The translations under genes and the position numbers were made by a program. From assembly GCA_016648135.1 (NCBI GenBank), contig JADDOH010002131.1:1-64000 (forward strand): a DNA stretch of 64,000 nt, written 5' to 3'. Below are positions 23,655 to 37,100 of this stretch, piece by piece. The stretch is from Agrypnia vestita (taxonomy: Eukaryota; Arthropoda; Insecta; Trichoptera; Phryganeidae). The notes beneath the pieces are model-generated. The model saw nothing but the letters and a program-made list of their open reading frames with translations. It was not told where the DNA came from and searched no databases. Positions within the stretch are counted from its first letter, which is position 1. Each line of letters opens with the position of its first letter.

Positions 23655-23681
23655 CTATATATATATATATATATATATATT
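23655..23681. repeat. (AT)n microsatellite
   Basis: About 13 AT dinucleotides without interruption. Confidence 0.9.
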
Positions 23682-26600
23682 TATGTTGGCAATTTTCACT
23701 GTTATCCTTGTCATAGATAAATAATATACAATCTTGTCTATGAAATTGTTTGCCTCCCGATTTCAAATACCTACCTACCTAAAGAAACAAAAAAGTTAAC
23801 CTTCGTTTGTGGACAAATCATTCTGCAGGCTCGAGATAATTTATTTTACAAAAGAAATCTTTGTATTTTTAGTGTCTAGAGTTCGTCATTTCTATTTAAA
23901 TGAGTATGAAATAATAACCAAACAAATATAAGAGCTCCCTGGTTGGTGAATAAACAAAACAAAAAATAATAAACAAACAAAACGGAAGAGGAGTATGTGG
24001 AGTGTGGTGGGAGTAGTTAGTCAAGTAAAACTCGGGACAAGAATGTTTTATGATACGTTTTAATTTAATGTGGATTAGCAAATAATTGTCTAATACAATA
24101 CATAAATTTTAGAAGTAATTCAAAAGAAAATATTTCAATTGTTATAAAATAATGCACATCTTAAGAGGCATTGCACTGATTAAATGCCTCTTTCATCACA
24201 ACAGAAAGTGAAACACAATGACCATTTACAATTTATACAAACAATAAGAATGTCTGTGTTGTTCTCCTCCGTCTAATGTTGTATCCCATCTGTACACATT
24301 ACAATGAGTTGATGCATTTATAACACAAGGAAATATTCCAACTCTACATGTAAATATATTAGCCATATCTAATTAATAAAATATCAAACTTAAGTCCTGT
24401 AACAGAAGAATATTTTATTGAAAAAATAAAACTGTACATTTTAAATGACTACACGATGAGACAAAATATAAATTGAAATGGCATTCGTATCGGCCGGTCG
24501 GCACTGCGGGCGCCGAGGTCCCCGGGGGTCCGTTCCGCCGACACATTGCCAAAATCAGAAACAACAAAGATTACATTTGTACAAATAACCTAACACTGCA
24601 CCGCACGCACGCACGTCCATCCGTCACACACACACTACGTAAAACATATTTATTCACAGCATAACTCAATGACAACAATATGATTATTTTCCCCGAAGCT
24701 CCGTTCGGGGGACCAAATATATTGCGCTGATAATATTTCAAACTTTAGAAAAATAATAGTGAATCCACCGTAATCCGCAAAACTGTGAAATTTGGTTTTC
24801 TATGGAAGCGGGTGAATTGTCCCAATTGGCAATCTGTCCCAAAAAGGCAAACAGCAATAGAAGGAGAAATGCTACAGATTAAACTTGTAGAGATTTGTTA
24901 GTTATTAGTTCCAATTAAAAGGAATCCACGTGCTTAAATAACATCTAATATTTATCATCAACTGCATTGATGGAATATAAAATTAGTACATACACTTAAG
25001 ATATCTAGAATGTGGTGTAACTGAACACACAAATTCAACTATTTGCACAATAATCACCGCTGCTCCGTTACCTAGACATTGAAAGTTAAGGCGGTCTGGC
25101 AGTTGTGTGCGCGAGGACTACCTCACAGTGCCGCCCGCAATCAAACTATTTATTAATTCTACTATCTTTATTTGGGCAGGTTCATACATTATGCCATTTG
25201 TCCATAAATTGAATAACATTTAATTTCGTACAATAATATATTTACACGCACACTACTACCGGTACTGGACGTGTCTGTGCACTTCTCCCGCGCAGTTGCG
25301 CCGCTACGGTGCTGCGTCACCAGACAGTCATCCCGCTATTTTTTTATTATGAAATGGACAAGTGAATATTTCCTCGACGGAAGTCAGTCAAACACTAAGG
25401 TAAAATAAAGTTTTCCCTTTAAATAATTTATATTTTCGCACAAACATATCTGCTCAACTATTTGTAGTCCCTGTGACCTCGTCAATGTTTCGATGCTCTA
25501 ATATAATGTGTAGAATTATCAGATTGTTTGAGAACACTCTGTTGTTGCCTATTTATTGCTCACGAAGATTTACTATGGAAAATAGCAAGATATTGCACTC
25601 GGACCGTAGTGTGGGATCAAGCAATGTAAGACTAAACTGAAAATAATACATGACACTTAAAATTGTCATATTGCAGGGACAGGTGGGTAAAATATGAATA
25701 AAATACATTTGGTCTGTACATGTGATAAAAGGATTAAATATAAAACTAATCTGAATTATATACAATATAGAAATGGTGAAAATAAAAAGGGATTTAGTAT
25801 ATGTGTATCCCGATTAGAATAATTTAAAGCTAACTGTAATGAAATTCAAAGTCTATATTTCTATGTTTTATTTTAGTAGGTACTTAATAAGGTATAACAC
25901 TTTCCATTGCACTTCAGTAGCCGTGAAATATTGCCATAAATAATTTAGTAAGTTATCAAAAATGCACAATTGGTAAAATAATATTGTTAATTAATAATGA
26001 AAAAAACTACAATGTCTCGCTTAGCCGACACAAATCAAAATAGATATTTTCTTGGATTACCTTCCTTCAAGCACTAAATAAGCTAATTTTTTTCACATCT
26101 TTAATTTGAGATAGTGTTACACACATCACTCCTGTCAACGGATTATAAATACACGAAGGCCACAGAGGAAGAATATTTATAAAGACTTGTCACCTTAATA
26201 TTGTAAACATACAGCATTTAACAATGGGGCTGTGTCTGTTACCATTCTATGTAATGCATTTTTTGCAGTGTGTAAATTTCAAATGTTGACAACATCAAGA
26301 CAAATATTGCTTTGCAGAAGCGAAAAGTAAAACTTAATGGTACTCGCCCAGTTAATGTTTTATCGTCTGAAATGTTAATGAAAGAATATGGGAAACATAT
26401 GTAGGGAAAAGGTGAGAACATTATTTACACAATTATGATGTACGGTACTTATCGAGTCCTACTTCTATCAAAGTGTGAATTAAGAAATCTGTCATGACAC
26501 TGAGATATTATATTTATTAAATTCTGTACAGCTATATAAGATTACATAGAGATGTCTAAAAAGTGTTCAAAAAGGTTTGATGCGATCAAAATACATAATT

Positions 26601-27214
26601 TATTTTACTTTTATATATTATTTGTATTAAAACTTTTGGTGTATTCGTTTGGCTAAATATAACGGGATAAAAATAATTCAATGTGTATCAAGCTCACATT
26701 CCACCATAACTAAATAACACTTCACCATCAACCAGCAATTATCCAGGGTCCAACCCGAAGGTGCCAACATTCAAACGGAATATTTGCATGAGAACAAAAA
26801 TGAATTTGGATACTACAACACTTTTCATGTCTTAAAAATTGGTTGTTAAAAACTGCAGCTCATTTCTGCTATATTAGAAAGTGCTGCACTCGTTTGATCG
26901 TCTGGCATAAGCAGACACCACGCTTCCAAGAGTGCTACATGTATTTGTTTTTGGCCATTCCAGTTTAATAATTAAGAATGAAGTAATTATATACCGCGTC
27001 CAATTTTTTAAACTGGTCTGCGCATTAATCATCAATACTTTCACACTTACGTCTGTAATTTTTACAGATCCATTATAATTTATATTTTATAAAAAAAATC
27101 ACTATGGACAACTTATAAAGGCGTACGGGTAATTGAAATATCAAATGGTGTGTGTACATGGATGCGACTCGTTTTGAAAGTGGCATAAAGGATAGTACGA
27201 AGTCAAGAACAGAA

Positions 27215-27286
27215 TGTCACTGGTCTATTGTATTTTGTGTATGTACAATGAGCTGTCACTGGTCTATTGTATTTTGTGTATGTACA
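27215..27286. repeat. Two 33-bp direct repeats, 39 bp apart
   Basis: TGTCACTGGTCTATTGTATT plus TTGTGTATGTACA occurs at 27215-27247 and 27254-27286 without mismatch. This is a recent local duplication. Confidence 0.85.
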
Positions 27287-27605
27287 CGCAAATGATACAT
27301 ATTGACCTTTACTGACGAATCTCCAAGAAGAGAGATCAAAGACCCGTCCGTGTGCACACACCATAATGCTATTATTATTTTAAAGTAATGTAACTAATAA
27401 AGCAGAATATTTCGGGACAAAATCCTACAAGTACTGAATTTGAGAGTGATCATCTTCTAATAGGTGTAATCAATTTGGAAAAGTTTTCAAAATTTATTAT
27501 AATTTTTTCAATAGACTACACAAACATTGAGTTATTATGGTCTGGCAGCTGCCCCCCGCCGCAAACGTAACCTCACAATTCTCATGTTTCAACTAAAATT
27601 ATCTA

Positions 27606-28073
27606 TTATTGCTTGACCACAATAACTTGGCGTGCGGCGACTTTGGAACTAAAACCTGCCCCACCCGCACCCGGTGGAAACCCCTCGCCCTGTCATTCAG
27701 TACAATTTTGTATTTGTTCGGGAGCTGTGACATCTTGATTACCAATATACACTGAATTATTATGTACAAAACATCCTAAACAGGGATGGTGCAAGAACAA
27801 TTGCCAATGAAGTATTAAAGTTTTGCGAAGCTGAAAAAGCGAATAATGGACCGATATTACTGTCTGACAGTTTGACAGATAGTAATATCGGTCCATTATT
27901 GACGGCCGCCATTACGGCTTGGTTTCTTTAGTGCTGCCCGACCAAATTTGTGTTAGAGGCTACAACACCGGTCCTGTACATTATGTATTGTGTAATAAAT
28001 TTACACCCTGGCAACTTCTGTTACGCGACTGGGACGCCCTCCCTCGCACGCCAATTTATAGTGGTCGCATTCT
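27606..28073. mobile_element. Non-autonomous DNA transposon keeping a transposase fragment, copy 1
   Basis: The left end (GCTTGACCACAATAACTTGG then CGTGCG) mirrors the right end (CGCACGCCAATTTATAGTGG then TCGCATTCT). On the + strand 27785-27859 encodes [18 protein letters not shown], an N-terminal HTH-type transposase segment also present in copy 2 (52175-52974). The minus-strand ORF at 27693-27896 is its shadow. An inverted duplication of the internal GGACCGATATTA block creates the palindrome at 27842-27900. Confidence 0.65.
27842..27900. repeat. Near-perfect palindrome, 28-bp arms
   Basis: AATAATGGACCGATATTACT at 27842 is mirrored at 27900 around a 3-nt centre with two mismatches. Copy 2 of the host element has this block only once, so the second arm arose here by inverted duplication. 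Confidence 0.85.
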
Positions 28074-28179
28074 AAGTGTTGGGATAACAATCTGACATCC
28101 CAATATTGTTTATTTTCAGAATCGCACAGATTGCATTATCAAAATGATTCCTTGAAATATGCAAAAAATACAGACTTTT

Positions 28180-28325
28180 CCACAAAATAAATAAATTTTT
28201 TGTGAGTTTTACGATTTTTGGCGAATATTGTGATTTTTTTTTACCTTGGATTTTGAAAGTGTTCCGCATAATTCGAAATGTTTTTTTTTATATCCCTTGA
28301 ATTTCGAATTAACGAGGTTCTATTA
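28180..28325 (-). mobile_element. End fragment of a pogo-like MITE
   Basis: GAATTTCGAATTAACGAGGTTCTA at the right and GTGAGTTTTACGATTTTTGGC at the left correspond to one end block of the 441-bp MITE at 35395-35835, in the same relative order. The other terminus is missing. Confidence 0.6.
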
Positions 28326-30944
28326 TATACACAAAATAGTATTTAGCTGAGTTATCATCTACAATGATGGCGAGGGGGTCTGAATCTCTGATAAATATAG
28401 TACTGAAAAAGAATAACTAACTCAACAAGTAACATTTAATTTATTGAAAATTTAAAATAATCATGTTGCAGAGTAACCGACATGAGAAATGAATATTTTG
28501 AAGATTTTAAAAATAGTGGTACTTTACACAGTTATATACATTTCCAGAATGTTTAGTACTGCAGACTGATTTTGCGAGATGGAAGGAAATCTAGACTTGT
28601 GAAACAGTTTCGTAGTAAAATTATTTTATTCTAATAACTATTTTACCAAATTAATACAGTCTCCGAATAATAAAACAAAGTCAAGCAAAAAGCATTAATT
28701 CTCGGAAGCGGAACACAAAACGTAAATGGAACATTCACTGTCATTTATATTTTTTTTAAAAGTAGACAATAACTTTAGGGGAGAATACAATATTATAGGA
28801 GATACACAATATACTTTTAATTTACATAATATTAGTGAAAAGCCTAAAAGTTTATAATTGTCTCTAATAGTTTATCTGACTAATAAGATAAGAACTGATC
28901 CAAGAGATTACAAAGTACAAGGCGCCTATTTTGTCTCATCCCAGCTAGCGATTAAAGCGAATAATTCATTTCCAAACACTTCCCGATACCAGCGGTACAA
29001 TCATGTCACTTTATGTCTCCATTCCTGTTAATTTATACAGCACTTGGTAATAATCTCCAACTGAGTTGTCAAGCTCCACGTGCACATCGATTAATACCCT
29101 TTCTCCCAAATTATAACCTAATTACTTAAATACACTATGTGTTCAAGTAGAAAATATCTATTTTTATTAACGGTGGCCTCGGAGCCCCGGCTCGCTGCGG
29201 TGGTAACCTGACAAGACATAATACTAATAACATTTTATCTCACAGATTGGTGTATTTTCCTTTTGTGTGTTCTTCAGTTATAACATTACTCGGATCACCG
29301 TGGGCATCCAAATCAAGGTGACGGCAGAAGCCAAGGCTCGGAATACAAGAATAACCCAACTCTAAAATATTATCAATAGTAGATTATACGAATCCAACGT
29401 AAAATGTCTAATATATTTTTATTCAAAGCTGCTGGCAATTAATTACATATTAGGTAAAGCCTTCCTCGTGATGTCACTTTCAACGTCAAAACTCCTCGGA
29501 GAAAATAAAGACACGACGCGAGTAATGAAACATGGCAGGATATTTATAGTGACAGTCATTATTATGTCTTCTTCCCATAACAGCATCTTAATTACGTGAG
29601 GAAATATCATTTTCTTAAGATGAAAGGCACGACACTGCATAAAAAGCAATAGCCCAAGTATGATTTATTGAAGAATTTCTTCCATTGTGTTTACATTGGC
29701 AAAACTCTAATTTTCTAAAAAGGGGATCCTTGGCATTTTCCATAACATAAAATGTAGAAAACACACAATGCAAGTGTATTCTTATTCAGCTTTATCTGGT
29801 TACGTATGAATGAATGAGGCTTTACGAGAAACTTGCATAATTAGGCTAGTAATGAATAAAAACAATCCATGAAATAAAAAAAATGTACAGATAAATAAAA
29901 CAAATAAAGTAATGATGTCATACGTCACCGAAGTTGCCAAAATATGTATATTTTTACATACAGAATAATACCTGAACGAATCATCATCCAGTAGTCAAGA
30001 CATAAACAATCAGACAGGGTGCCTTACGTTAAGGTAATATTATAATGATATGAAAGCAATGTTCAAACTGATGACTTTGTTTAACTAATTTACATTTCCT
30101 GGGATACACTTTACACACATTAAACTTTGCATATAATTACTTTATCATATAATGTTCTATGTTTTGATATCTTCGCTAATACATCCAACTATGTATAATA
30201 GAAAGCTTGTCAAATGTTTAATGTACATTGGGGGATAATATGTGCACGGAAATCCAAAATTTGGGGATATGAATATAATATCAAACTTGTAAATTCAAAG
30301 TGAGCCCTATGAGCTATCGTTATCTCGGTGTCCAAACACCTCTAAAAACAAAATCATCAATTTTCTAGTCGCCACCATCGTCGGCCTCCGTTTTATATCG
30401 TCGCAGATTTATACATTATTACGCGTGTCGCACAAATATACATCTTGAGGATACATTAAATGTCTCAACATTTATATATTGGTCCGAGCTGTGACTTTCC
30501 AATGCGGAACTGATTTTCATTATGCATTCATAAGCGGTCTGAACCACCGCACCGGACCACGCTCACATCCTATTGTTACTTTACCGGCTATTTCAATTCA
30601 ACAAATTATCGTCAGGTTGGCGGAAGTATATAACGGGTGGACGACACTTGTCATCCAACAAGGCCGTCTCCCGGCAAACCGATGCGGTGTGACGGGGGCG
30701 GAGCGGCCACCCAACTTAAAGCGTCGATATAAGATCATCGTCGTCTTTATTTTTTTATCACTAAGGTACTCTAGATAGATGAATGCCAGCATTACTGCCA
30801 TTTTTGTTGAAATTCATCCAGAGGTAAATTTAATCATATCACACTGAACTCGCATCCATTATTTTGAGGTTACTGTCTGTCTACTTTGTCGAATCAATGA
30901 GTAGCGAGAATGGTCGCTCGGTTTCCGAGGTGGCCAGTGGGGGC

Positions 30945-31135
30945 CTACGCCGTGTGCGTGGGCGAAGGCTCCGGTGGCGCATCCTGCGGGCCAGAGGACG
31001 ACGCCGGCGGCCCCGGGGGCTCGGCGCTGCTGGCTCCGCCCGCCCCCCCTCCGCCGCCTTCCTCGCTGGCTCCTCCTTCTCCCGCCATCCACTCCGGGAT
31101 CAAGGAGGATTTGAGGCCAGGCTCACTGGATAACT
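30945..31135 (-). CDS. sgg: GSK-3 exon 8 with stop
   Basis: After an 80-bp intron (acceptor GCTTGTAG) the frame continues [20 protein letters not shown], matching the ELS..P.L...L.P end of GSK-3, then a low-complexity Gly/Ala/Ser/Pro tail ending PSPTHTA and TAG (30947-30945). The exon is very GC-rich; the overlapping + and - ORFs in other frames are shadows. Confidence 0.9.
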
Positions 31136-34100
31136 CTACAAGCAAAAATAATCGGTGAGTATACGGTTAGCATTATCGTATTTGTGAAAAATCAGCACTG
31201 TGAGGCAGGGTGTACCTTGTTCGGTAAAGTTGAAAAGTGGAGGTAATTCGTGGCCCGAGGGCAGACGCGCCTCCCGCTGCCTGAGTTCGGAGAAGAACTT
31301 GTGAGCGCAGGCTGACAGCGGGGAGATCCTCGCTCGCGGCCGGTACTCCAAGAGTTTCTCTATCAGGCTTAGAGCATCCGTAGGGGTGCTGGACCTGAAT
31401 ACCTACAAACGATACATAAAAATTTAATCGTATTCTTCAGAAAGTTTTGCAAAATTATTTTAGCCAGCATCATGAACACGCAATTGACATCCAGAATTAG
31501 AATATTTCGCCGATTCTTGGTTAATGAATTGATTCGGGTACTAAGTTGTGTGGTTGCTTTAAATTGGTCTACCAAAACCTGGCTAGCAGAGATATAAAAC
31601 TTTAACAAATCTATTATTCTTGGGTAGAAATTAAAAAAAATACTTTTTCTAATTCTCTAATTCAAGAGGTCTAAAAATGATGGTGCACTATATGTAGGGT
31701 ATAAAAGCAAAGGCTAAAGGGTTACTAATTTATAATGTACTGAATTCGAGATATTATAGGAAAATAGCCTGTAAATTTATTGGAAACATTGCCTATAAAT
31801 TTATAGGAAACATGATTGCGGAAGGAATAGTTACCTAAAATCTAGAATTCAGTACATTTTAAATTAGTAATACCTGGTGGTGACTGCATTCAAAGCATTT
31901 TTATATTTTTTAGATATTGCTGCTTTTGCTTTTATATCCCGCATATGAAACCTGGTTAAAATTGGACAATCAAGATTTAATAACAATAATAAAATAAAAA
32001 GGCAATATTAATTTGTAATCTTGAATATTTGACATAAAAATAGCAAATTTGATAATAAAAAATATGTAACTTGCCTTTGGATAATAAAGAATTTTTTACT
32101 TACAAAGATATTATTTAATCCTATTATTACACAGCACACAGTAGACATTATTTTATTTTATTATTACATTGCACACAATAAGAACAGCGATAAAAACTGG
32201 CAATATTTTCATAAATAAATTAATCAAATTATGAAATATTATAATTAACCAATTTTTACTTTGAATACAAAAAGCAACTCAAGATGTCAATTAATAATGA
32301 GATGAGATGTGTATGTAAGGGAAAAATAACCATATTATGACAAACTTCATGAAGCAATGTGCCATTTCAAACATCTGCGTAATTTCAATGTAAAATAATA
32401 TGTCAAAAATGAATTATCAGCCTAATTCTTTGCATTTTCCTACTTCTTAGTAAATCCTGGCAGTACATTAACCGATGCCAATAACTAACAACTAGGGTTG
32501 AGCACATTTACAGCAATCCTGACAGTATATTAACCAAGGCTAATTAACATAGAGGTGAGCACATTTAGCAATGCTGGCCAAAGACAAAAACCAGAAACTA
32601 GGGATGAGCACATTTACTGCATTAAGTAGTGTAGTCGAAATTAGAACTCGAGTGTCAATTATTAAATATAGCATCAAACATGTAAAAATAGTCCCTTCGA
32701 ATAGGGGTTGGTTTTATTATACCGTGGAGAAAAGAACCTATTAATTAAACCTCAAAAACAGAGACATGCGTGTGAATGATCATAACCAACACACGAAAAC
32801 TTAATAAGCGGCAAGATTATCGTCAGTTCCTCAATATCCGGGCGACCGACGAGGGTAAATCGAGAAAAAAACCCAACACACAACAGAATGCTTCGTTGTT
32901 CAACACGTAACAGAGTATGATTAAAGAGAGCGTGCTGTTACTGGTCACGTGAATTTAGCCGAGCAGAATCGGCCCCAACTTACTCTGATGGCGGGCCGCT
33001 TGGGACTGGCTTTACCGAAGGGGTGACTCATTTGTTCCAGCGATAACTGTGGATCACACACACTACTGTCAGAATCATCAATTCCCCAATGTTTTTGAGC
33101 TTACTTCCTTCTTTGCATTGTTTCCGCTGAAGTGAATGTGCTTATCCGTAGCTGGATAATGTGTGCTCATGGCCTTGGCTATTATACTTTCATAGACAAC
33201 TGTACAATTATTATTTGGGACCTCTTTTGAATAAATTTAATAATAAAAAATTTCAAAACGCAACATCTTACATTCAAAATTTGCAAAATGTTCCGTGAAC
33301 AGTGTAATTAAAGTTACTCCCTAAAATCAATAGTTTGTTTCTTTCTAGTACCATCAACTGAGTTTTGTTTTAAAATATGAATTTCATGAGTCACGAGTAT
33401 GTTTAAAAAATATAAATATCATAAATCGAAGGATCCGATTGCACAATACAATTGTGTACATAAATGTTCCCAATTTGTCACTTTTTTGAAAAAAAAATTA
33501 ATTTAAAGTAAAATTACAATGGATTATATTGAGCAATCGTCCAGGCATTCAATTCCATTTTATTTTTAAGAATTTCATCAAACTTCAATTTTTTATTAAT
33601 CCTTTTTTCCACGACACCAACCTGCCGGCGCGCCTCTGATATGGTAAGATGACAATAGCGCCATTCCATAATTTGCCATAAACAAAATGGTCAATGTCGA
33701 AATTAAAAAAAAAAAAAACTTTTCAGATAAACTTGTGAAGCATTTTTATTATTATTTTGTACATTTTTCATTAATTTTATATTTTTACTGTCTATTTTTT
33801 TGATCTGTTATCTAGTTAAATAGCTAAAATATTTGTTTTTATTTAATTTTTTAACATTTAATGAGAATAATTAGACATTGTTTCATGAATATTGGTTATA
33901 TTATACTTATTAGTTTAGAAGTAGACTTACATTGAAAATTTTAGATACAGTATGTTTTCCAAAATGTATTTGTACGATTTTACATACATGCCAAAACTAT
34001 ATGATTTTTTTTTGTGGAATATCTTAGGGAGGTTGTATTTTTATTTCCAGTTAGCGAGATCTACCTAATATGTTTGTAAATAAGAGTGAAAATATCATTA

Positions 34101-37100
34101 AATATATCGAGGGTAGAAAGCCAAAAGGGCATTAGTGTTTATTTCGAACTTTATAGGAGAGCAAAATAATGTTTATCAATCTGATATTGTCAATATTTCC
34201 ATACGAGTTTTGGATAAACAAATATGGAATTGTTTAATAATAAATAAAAAAATTGACAAAATCAGTTTGACAGAACTTTCCTTTGCTCTCCTGTAAAGTT
34301 CGAAATATTGTTGATTCGGACGCAGAAGACAGCGATAGCACTAACCTTGTACCACGGATGACTCTTAATCTGTGGGAACTTAAACTCCGTGTAGTTGGGG
34401 TTCATCTGTCGTATCTGGTCCCGCGTGGGCGTGCCCAGCACCTTGATGATCTCCACCAGTTGGTCTACGCCAGAGTCTCCGGGGAAGATTGGCTGGCCCA
34501 TCAGGAGCTCGGCCATTACACAGCCCGCTGACCACACATCTAAAACATGCCATGAAAACTTATAGATTATATTTAATGACAAGTTTACATTAAAGATGTG
34601 TCCATGTGATGTTGATATAAAGGACCACGAACTAGCAATTTTTATTCATTTGCAATCATTATATAATTTTATAGTTATACCATTGAAGTAATTATAATAA
34701 AAGAATTTGTAACGCAATTCATTACAATTTATCAACAGCGAGATTATATTCACTCGCGTTTACTTTAATTTAGTTACTCAATTCGTTCCTCGGTCCACTG
34801 GATAAATCCGAGGGTCTCACTCTTGGCTCCACTCGTCTTCTCTAAAGATCTCAGTATGATGTCCGAACACAACATTCAAACAAGGCAGAATATGTCAAAA
34901 TATAATATATATATGGATGTTCTCAGTAACATTCCTGTAATGGATTGCCAACGAATTTGCTGCAAACTCTGAGCATATTGGGCTCAAATTCACAGAATAG
35001 AATGAGTTTTTCATAAATGAGTTGTCATGATAGGCGGTGCCTGCCACCTCTGGACACACTTTTTCTCCAGCTGTCAAGGCATTCTAGCGCCATTTATGGG
35101 ATTATGGTAATAGTAAAACCCAAAAAAACATTTTGAATTATGTGGAACCCCGTTAATTTCAAATTCAAGGTACAAAAAAATTTTGATACGATTGAAAAAT
35201 TCACCAAAAATCGTAAAACTCGTCACAACAGCATCTTCTCCTTAAATCATTCGCACTACTCAGCGACCCGTTACTTCACTCAAATAAGATGACATAATTT
35301 CTGTACTTATAAATTACACCTGTTCTAAGTTACAGAGGGACTGCTCCTCTCGAAACTATAGTTGTGATAAATTTATCTCAACTTGCGGGCATTACAATAA
35401 AATCCCGTTAACTCGAACCCCGATAATTCGAAATTGTTAAAACTTTTGTCCCAAATTGTGAATTTCATGGTAAATTAATCCCGATAATTCGAAAACCCCG
35501 GTAATTCGTAATTCGAAATATTTTTTTGCCACTTGTGCCGCAAATCAATACATTTAGTTCGAGTAATTTGAAATTTTTTTGAAATTTGACAAAATTGAAA
35601 AAATATTTCTAGTTTTTTCGCAAGTGAGAACAACAAATATATGCTTCAGTAATATAAATGTCGCGGTCTTCGTAATAGCATAATAAATATTGCATGACAT
35701 TTTTCACGAGTTTTTTGGCAAATTTCACAATCGTATTGGGATTAAATTTTTTTTTGTACCTTGAATTTCGAATTAACAAGGTAATTCGAAATGTTTTTTG
35801 GGACCCCTGAATTTTGAATTAACGATTTTTTACTGTATTTAGTGAAGCTGAAGAAAGATTCACAATTATTTTTATAATTTTGTATTGCCTTCCCTTTACT
35901 TTTGTTCCTGAACACCTCCATACAAGGCAGAGTGATGGGGTCTAGTATTTTTGAAGTATTCATTTTACTTTTAGACTGCTGCTATATCAAGCCACTGTGT
36001 GGGTGGTGGGTGTCGAATAGCGTGCATCTCAAAAAGAAAAAACCTAACTAATAAAAAAAAATAGGCAATCATTGAAAAATTAACATAATAATGATCATAA
36101 GCTGACCAATCTTAGTAGTGTAGTCGATGGCGCCGAAGATGAGCTCCGGAGCGCGGTAGTAGCGCGAGCAGATGTAGGACACGTTGGGCTCCCCGCGCAC
36201 CAGGTGCTTGGCCGAGCCAAAGTCGCATAGCTTGAGCACCCCCGTGCTCTGGTTGATGAGCAGATTCTGAGGCTTGATATCTCGGTGGCAGATTCCTAGA
36301 GAGTGGATATACGCCAGGCTGCGGAATAGCTGGTACATGAATACCTGTAACACAAGCCAATTTTTTATTTTATTTATTTATTTCGTGTAATTTTATGCAT
36401 ATAAATAAAGGTAGTTGCTTCACTAGACAAGGTCTGTTCTGAAGCAACTGCCTGTACAGTTTTTTTTAAAGTTAAAACATTAGAAAGATTATATATTAGA
36501 AATAAAATTTAAATATTGCATGTTAGAAATATAACACAATAACTAATTTAAGAAACTAACGGACTGATGAACTGACTAAAAGAAAAATGAACTAACATAA
36601 TGAATAAAGAAGAAGAAGAACAAACACAAGAAAGAATACATATCAGGAAAATATTTTTAAACATTATATATAAGGAATAAAGGCCCCGCCCATTGAATGT
36701 TCATTCATTCATTCATTCATAAATTCCTATGTAAAAGCGTTTTTCACAATATTACAAATTATTTTATATGGCAAGAAAATTTCATTTAAGCAAATGTGCA
36801 AATCTGATAAAATGTCCTGCGTTAGTAGGTTGTATTTTAAATCAGGGTCCATACAGTCCCTGACACAAAATAAAACTTTGGGAACCTATCACACTTTGAG
36901 CTTTATTTTAGAAGCATCGTGTGGAGAAGCCAATATGTTAATTATTCATTTCAGTACAGGTACCTAACAACACACATGTACATACAGGGTGTCTCATAGC
37001 TAGTAGCAAAAATTTCGCAGGTGAATTCTTGTCTTGATAATGGGTCGAAAATGTTCAAGCAACTATGACCTAATATCGATAGTTATGGAGATGTGCAATA

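Larger units (their letters stand above)
21500..24400. other. Region upstream of Lrrc58: probable promoter side, repeats and microsatellites
   Basis: The first 200 bp above the Lrrc58 ATG has raised CpG (ACGACGCACGACACGACGACG near 21558) and likely holds its 5' UTR and promoter. Beyond that lie a tRNA-like repeat (22165-22365), two dinucleotide tracts and two copies of a CTGTACACATTG.GCCAACCTCGGC block (21879 and 23553). No other gene was seen. Confidence 0.5.
24413..30944 (-). other. Repeat-poor interval, candidate long 3' UTR of the GSK-3 gene
   Basis: Between the kinase stop codon (30945) and about 24.4 kb no exon was found, and mobile elements are few (27.6-28.3 kb only), unlike the rest of the window. 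AATAAA on the minus strand lies at 30751-30746 (about 200 nt after the stop) and at 24419-24414, so either a short or a very long 3' UTR is possible. A CpG-rich patch at 24480-24620 is non-coding. Evidence is indirect. Confidence 0.3.
31403..34345. other. GSK-3 intron 6, no exon; repeats
   Basis: Holds a foldback element (31691-31946) and degenerate direct repeats at 32.46-32.62 kb. The rest is AT-rich with no recognisable feature. Confidence 0.6.

Noticed and set aside
25118..25126. TGAGGTAGT on the minus strand, identical to the let-7 5' end
   Set aside because: Only 9 nt match; the following bases differ from mature let-7 and there is no precursor hairpin.
30859..31158. Several GC-rich ORFs over the last GSK-3 exon
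   Set aside because: Only the minus frame ending at 30945 continues the GSK-3 ELSS..P.L sequence; the others are shadows.
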